Shown one piece after another: positions 60,189 to 64,000 of a stretch of DNA of 64,000 nt. The notes under the pieces were generated by a model. That model did not search any database, had not been told where the DNA came from, and saw nothing but the letters and a program-made list of their open reading frames with translations. A program made the position numbers and the translations under genes. The stretch lies in the NCBI GenBank assembly GCA_002898375.1, contig BEIN01000005.1, forward strand, positions 1 to 64,000, given 5' to 3'. The stretch is from a bacterium HR37. Lineage in GTDB: Bacteria; Desulfobacterota_D; UBA1144; Nemesobacterales; CSP1-2. Position 1 is the first letter of the stretch; each line of letters opens with the position of its first letter.

Positions 60189-63131
60189 CTAAAACACTAT
60201 CTCGGCCACCATTTCCCTACCATTCCTTAAAAACCTGACCTTTACTACACTTCCTCTGTCCTTGTAAAAAAGTGCAATCTTTAGGTCATCAAAATCCCTT
60301 ACAGGATAGCTATCAAGGGAAATGATGATATCTCCTACTCTCAATCCAGAATTTCTTGCTATGCTTTCTTTTTTAAATCCGGATACCTTTAAACCATTAT
60401 CCTCTTTCACAACAAGAATACCAAGTTCAGGTGATCCCAGGGCCTCAATCTTTTCCGGATAAAGGATATAATCACCTATACCAATGTCGGGTTCTTCATC
60501 GAGGAGTATTATAGAGTAATCGTAACCGTTTCTTCTTAAAACCCTTTTTGGTATACCCCAGCCGTATTTAACATGCTCACTTCCGGCTAAAACAACCATC
60601 TGATAATCCCTGTTCTCCCTGAGAAAACCATCTATGGATTCAGCCATATACTCATCCCAGATTATCTGTGCCTGGAGAAAGAACTCAAACTTGTTCCCAC
60701 CAACCTCAGGATGCCCGGAGAAGATCCTCTTTAGCCTTTCCCTATAACCCTTAACAGAAAAATCCATTTGAGAGGGAAGGTGTTTTCTTTCTTCCTCCGC
60801 TAATGATTCTATTCCGCCTTGTGCAACCTTTTTTACAATGCTGCTATCAATATTTAAGGCCACTACTGGAATCCTTTTTGCCCTGGCAAAATCTATTATC
60901 GGTTTGTATAGATTATAGTCAAATCCCCATCTCTTAAAGTACTCCGTTTGCCTGAGAAACTGCACCTCATCTATTTTTCCTTCTATATAATCGTCTATAA
61001 CATGCTGGAAGGGTTTTTGAAACATCTCCATTCCTATAGCAACCTTTCTTCCCTCTCCATATAAAGACTTAATGATATTTAGCTGGGCCACATGATGAGC
61101 ATACCGGTCATGACGCTCCCCTATGTATATGATCTTTTTATCCTTTACCGCGTTAACTACACTCTCCAGATTACCTGCTAAGGAAACAGGTAAAGCCCTT
61201 ACCGGCTCCCTTACCTTAAGAACAATGCCCCTCATTGATTCCTCTACCCTACTGTATACGTTCTCCCCGCCGTTAAAAGAAAGAGATGAGTACTTATCAA
61301 GATGCAATAATTTCCTAAAGCCAAGCTCCACCTCAAGCTTTGATTTACCCTGCAGAATGGCAACCACTTCATCCTCATTCCACGGATTTCTCCTTACAAA
61401 GATACTAAAACCCGCATCGGGAAAACCGATTCTTCCAAAAAGCCTTTTCACCAAAGGATTTTCTCCATCACAAACAACAAAGGAGCTGGATCTTATCTCT
61501 TTAAATGCAAATTCTTCTGGCATTTTTAAAATAGTTTCTTTACCCTTTCCTGTAAAGAAACCAGCTATATAAGCACACCTTTCCCTGCTCTCCCCTGACT
61601 CTGGCAGGACAAAATAGAGCTTTTTCTTTCCCAGCATTCTTGAGATAACCGGTGGAAATTCATCGGTTGTAAGCCTTCTAAAGACATCGTAGTTCTCATC
61701 AACCACAATCCTTAACGGCTCATCTTCTAAATAGAAGGTAAACCTTTCACTCCTTCTAGAGGATTCGATTAACTTGGTAATCCTTTTACCACCTGAAAAG
61801 TAAATTGAAATCAGTATAAGCAGTCTATAAACATCTCCTCTCTGCACAATATCAAATGTTAAGCGAAATTTCCCCTTGTGGATTTTAAGCCCTACATTCT
61901 CAATTCCTATCTCCGGAGCTCCTACCCTATACAACCACTGGTTAAAAAACCAGCTGAGATCACCTCCGTACCTTCTCTCAAATGCCACTCTTATATCATC
62001 CCAAGATACCCTCTTAAACCCGCCCTCAACTATGAGATCCCTAAGGGAAGAATAAAAAACCCTTCCTCCAACCGTTTTCATAAGCATATGAAAAACCATG
62101 GCAGATTTTCCATAACCTATAGCCCTTGACAGGTTATCACGTGGATACCTAAACTCATTCAGAGGAAACTCTCTTTTTCCCCCAGCATAAGAGTTGTACT
62201 TTACAAGCAGGCTCTTTCGGTACTCCCAACCCCTGCCCTTAAGTTCTTCATATAGATGGTCTGCAAGGTAAGTTGTGATACCCTCAGCCCAGTTACCTCC
62301 CTTAGGGTTAACGTAGAGGTAGCTACCAAACCACTGATGGAGAATCTCGTGTCCCAAAGAGGTTTCAACGATGAAAGGAAGGTTTAAAACCTTTTTGCCA
62401 AAAACAATAAGTGTGGGAGCAGAATACCCTACAGGCAAGTTAACCTCTACAATTGAGAGCCTTTTATAGGGGAATTTATAAAGAACATCCTCGTATCTAT
62501 CTATGTACCTTCTGGTGTATTCAATATAGCCTTCTGAGAGATGATGCTCTTCCCTGAAGAAGTAAGTGTAAATGTTAATTCCCTTATACTGTTTCCATCT
62601 CACCCTAAATTCCTTAGAAGCTATAAGGTGGATTTTCTCAAGCGGATGGGGAAAACCAAATTCAAATACCCGATACCCACCTTCATTATAACTTCTTACC
62701 GCTTCAGCCTCGGATACCGCTTTAAAACCTCTTGGTAACCTAACGGTAAGATTATAAACAGAGAGGTCATCCACAAACGGATACCATCGATCCAGTAAGA
62801 CCACATTTCGTTCATCTATACTGTTCTCAAAAAGCCCCTCATAGACAATAACAATCGGTTTACCTTTCTCTCCTGAGATAACGATGCTGCCACCCGTTTT
62901 CTCTAAAGGCAGGGAGCTAACCTCAACAATATTTAACCCTTCCGTATAAAAGGTTACATATCCCGTGTAATCCGGGATAAACTCTGCCCTACCAATCACT
63001 TTTGATTTATGTGTATCTATGTTGACCTCCAGGTTATACAGGGAAGATGCTCTTAAGCTTAGTGGATAAAATAGAAGCAAAAGAAACGGATAGAGAGCAA
63101 ACACCAATCTCATAACAAACCTCGATAACAC
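60189..63131 (-). CDS. Exported M1-peptidase-like / ChaN-like / PDZ fusion protein
   Basis: A 980-residue protein. Signal peptide at 1-29. An M1 aminopeptidase-like catalytic region includes HEILH at 261-265, followed by QW and Glu283 (17 residues later, where family members usually have 18). A ChaN/DUF399-type domain spans about 655-895, with IGERHDRYAHH (670-680), GMEMFQ and LAGSEHVKYGWGIP (848-861), a haem- or iron-binding fold in the known members. A C-terminal PDZ domain covers 900-980 (GLRVGDIIISLD). The missing canonical GxMEN may mean a changed substrate. A role in envelope peptide or haem handling is inferred. Confidence 0.85.
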   Translation of the reverse strand: MLSRFVMRLVFALYPFLLLLFYPLSLRASSLYNLEVNIDTHKSKVIGRAEFIPDYTGYVTFYTEGLNIVEVSSLPLEKTGGSIVISGEKGKPIVIVYEGLFENSIDERNVVLLDRWYPFVDDLSVYNLTVRLPRGFKAVSEAEAVRSYNEGGYRVFEFGFPHPLEKIHLIASKEFRVRWKQYKGINIYTYFFREEHHLSEGYIEYTRRYIDRYEDVLYKFPYKRLSIVEVNLPVGYSAPTLIVFGKKVLNLPFIVETSLGHEILHQWFGSYLYVNPKGGNWAEGITTYLADHLYEELKGRGWEYRKSLLVKYNSYAGGKREFPLNEFRYPRDNLSRAIGYGKSAMVFHMLMKTVGGRVFYSSLRDLIVEGGFKRVSWDDIRVAFERRYGGDLSWFFNQWLYRVGAPEIGIENVGLKIHKGKFRLTFDIVQRGDVYRLLILISIYFSGGKRITKLIESSRRSERFTFYLEDEPLRIVVDENYDVFRRLTTDEFPPVISRMLGKKKLYFVLPESGESRERCAYIAGFFTGKGKETILKMPEEFAFKEIRSSSFVVCDGENPLVKRLFGRIGFPDAGFSIFVRRNPWNEDEVVAILQGKSKLEVELGFRKLLHLDKYSSLSFNGGENVYSRVEESMRGIVLKVREPVRALPVSLAGNLESVVNAVKDKKIIYIGERHDRYAHHVAQLNIIKSLYGEGRKVAIGMEMFQKPFQHVIDDYIEGKIDEVQFLRQTEYFKRWGFDYNLYKPIIDFARAKRIPVVALNIDSSIVKKVAQGGIESLAEEERKHLPSQMDFSVKGYRERLKRIFSGHPEVGGNKFEFFLQAQIIWDEYMAESIDGFLRENRDYQMVVLAGSEHVKYGWGIPKRVLRRNGYDYSIILLDEEPDIGIGDYILYPEKIEALGSPELGILVVKEDNGLKVSGFKKESIARNSGLRVGDIIISLDSYPVRDFDDLKIALFYKDRGSVVKVRFLRNGREMVAEIVF

Positions 63132-63616
63132 TATCTACTATCCTTAGGTTCCAAAGGCAATAAAAGGTGCTCCAGCAACCTAAAGCTTACACCATATATT
63201 CCCCGTGCCTCGCTTTCTCTGTTTCCTGCCACATTAAGAATCGAGACCCTGTGGTTTTTAAGCCAGTTATTAAACTTTTCCCTTTCCTTTAAGAAATCAA
63301 AATCCCTATTAATAGCTATAAGATATAGAGGTTTTCCAAGCTCTTTGCATTTCTGATAAGTTAGCCTTGTACCACCAATTAAATACCTGTATATAATCAG
63401 TGTTCCATCGGCATAGATCAGGTTCTTAACAGTTCTGACCCTGTAGTCATAACTCTCAGTCTCCACAAGGAAGGTATACGTATCCGGTATCCTGCCATCC
63501 TCTGCCCTTCTATTCCTGGGAATAAATCCGAAATAGTCAATACCGTGCTTTATAGCAAAATCCAGTGCAGCTCTATCAACACCTGTCTGACCTCCGGATA
63601 CAATCTGCCTGATCAC
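63131..63616 (-). CDS. Putative molybdenum-carrier-like protein
   Basis: A 161-residue Rossmann-like protein. IVSGGQTGVDRAALDFAI and RAEDGRIPDTYTF, with GGTRLTYQKCKELGKPLYLI, match the MoCo carrier-like family. Known members bind molybdenum cofactor or similar ligands, but the molecular role in bacteria is open. Its stop overlaps the first base of the fusion gene start, so the two are coupled. The ATG at 63616 has no strong binding site. Confidence 0.8.
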   Translation of the reverse strand: MIRQIVSGGQTGVDRAALDFAIKHGIDYFGFIPRNRRAEDGRIPDTYTFLVETESYDYRVRTVKNLIYADGTLIIYRYLIGGTRLTYQKCKELGKPLYLIAINRDFDFLKEREKFNNWLKNHRVSILNVAGNRESEARGIYGVSFRLLEHLLLPLEPKDSR

Positions 63617-63730
63617 ATAAACATAATTACACTAAAATTAAGATTTGGGAAAGAAGTAACAAACAGGATCCTAAACGGTTTTTTTAAGAAATCGATAAAC
63701 AAAAAGAGAAATTTATACGTGCTTGCTATC

Positions 63731-63952
63731 TTAAGAAATTACCTTCCCTTCACTAAAATCATATACAACCCCGAGTTCAAGAGCCTCAACAAGCATCTCA
63801 GCCAGCTTCATAAGATCCACACGAGTTAATCTAAGAGTTATGTTTCCTATAGACAGGTGGTAGAAATCACAACATCTGCACTTACTGATGCTACCGATAT
63901 CAGAGCTTGAAAGAGCCAGGGCTTCTGTTTTATAAGAATAGGTTCGCCTCAT
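63731..63952 (-). CDS. Small hypothetical protein with CxCC motif
   Basis: A 73-residue protein with KCRCCDFYHLSIGNITLRL, then a helical Leu-rich end. The Cys set may bind zinc. It resembles small DUF6686-type proteins, but I cannot confirm this. ACAGGAG lies just before ATG 63952, and the start overlaps the stop of an upstream frame (ATGA). Confidence 0.55.
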   Translation of the reverse strand: MRRTYSYKTEALALSSSDIGSISKCRCCDFYHLSIGNITLRLTRVDLMKLAEMLVEALELGVVYDFSEGKVIS

Positions 63953-64000
63953 CTCCTGTACCTCTCCACTAAGGTATAGACCTTTATGCTAAGCCTTTTT
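63949..64000 (-). CDS. C-terminal end of an upstream gene (partial)
   Basis: The last 16 codons of a minus-strand frame that enters from beyond base 64000 and ends RLSIKVYTLVERYRR at TGA 63949-63951. The ATGA overlap with the 73-residue protein supports a real gene, but too little is visible to name it. Confidence 0.35.
   Translation of the reverse strand, partial: KRLSIKVYTLVERYRR

Noticed and set aside
1-64000. tRNA, rRNA, CRISPR arrays, transposases, prophage genes
   Set aside because: None was recognised on reading both strands; the window looks like continuous chromosomal core.

Overview
This window reads as chromosomal DNA of a free-living, probably thermophilic and largely anaerobic or microaerophilic bacterium, with GC content by eye in the low to mid 40s percent. 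Pointers are a membrane-bound pyrophosphatase, a bacterial Cdc48/VAT-type AAA ATPase, a Thi4-type thiazole synthase, an archaeal-style class I aldolase relative, a small single-domain transaldolase, frequent TTG and GTG starts, and Lys/Glu-rich proteins. The mixture suits a deep-branching thermophile near Aquificota, Thermodesulfobacteria or Thermosulfidibacterota, but no 16S rRNA is present and the placement is an inference. I saw no tRNA, rRNA, CRISPR array, prophage or insertion sequence. No gene-free stretch exceeds 300 bases.

Layout. 1-1.3 kb: the tail of an ECF sigma factor and its zinc-binding anti-sigma factor, then an AhpD-like protein with a strong promoter and palindrome, and a small NrtS-like membrane protein. 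1.3-6.3 kb (minus strand): a secreted three-repeat protein, a stand-alone nuoF, and a fur-like regulator leading a cbiM-cbiQ-cbiO cobalt/nickel uptake operon with a palindrome over its promoter. 6.3-13.6 kb: a geranylgeranyl-reductase-like flavoprotein, lhgO, a CarD regulator, a DUF58/BatA pair and a phosphodiesterase. 13.6-21 kb (minus): glnE, priA, and a zinc dehydrogenase next to an LsrF-like aldolase. 21-31.4 kb: an HTTM membrane protein, two small proteins (one phasin-like), bioB-bioA-bioF, a hydrolase, a FIST protein, NDH-2 and a PNPOx-like flavoprotein. 31.5-38.1 kb (plus): prs, rplY, pth (frameshifted in a run of nine A), hppA, ychF, then rpsF-rpsR-rplI behind a structured leader. 38.1-45.7 kb: a DUF4412-like exported protein, thi4, and the minus-strand run cdc48-pilD-htrA-ridA-DUF. 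45.8-54.8 kb: recF, tenA, yqeY, a peroxiredoxin, pepF, a minus-strand cassette of GG-tail protein, C39-like peptidase and TPR lipoprotein, then ndk, lipB, holA and rpsT. 54.9-64 kb: transaldolase, xseB-ispA-tlyA, a cation/proton antiporter, an SDR enzyme, a large exported M1-ChaN-PDZ fusion and a MoCo-carrier-like protein.

Most of the content is housekeeping: translation, replication and repair, cofactor synthesis (biotin, thiamin, lipoate), metal uptake and envelope proteolysis. The points most worth checking are the pth frameshift at an A9 slippery run, three genes whose conserved N termini reach back to AUU or AUA codons, the exact 43-residue periodicity of the secreted repeat protein, the GG-tail/C39/TPR cassette, a Thi4 that keeps the sulfur-donor-type cysteine, and the M1-ChaN-PDZ fusion.
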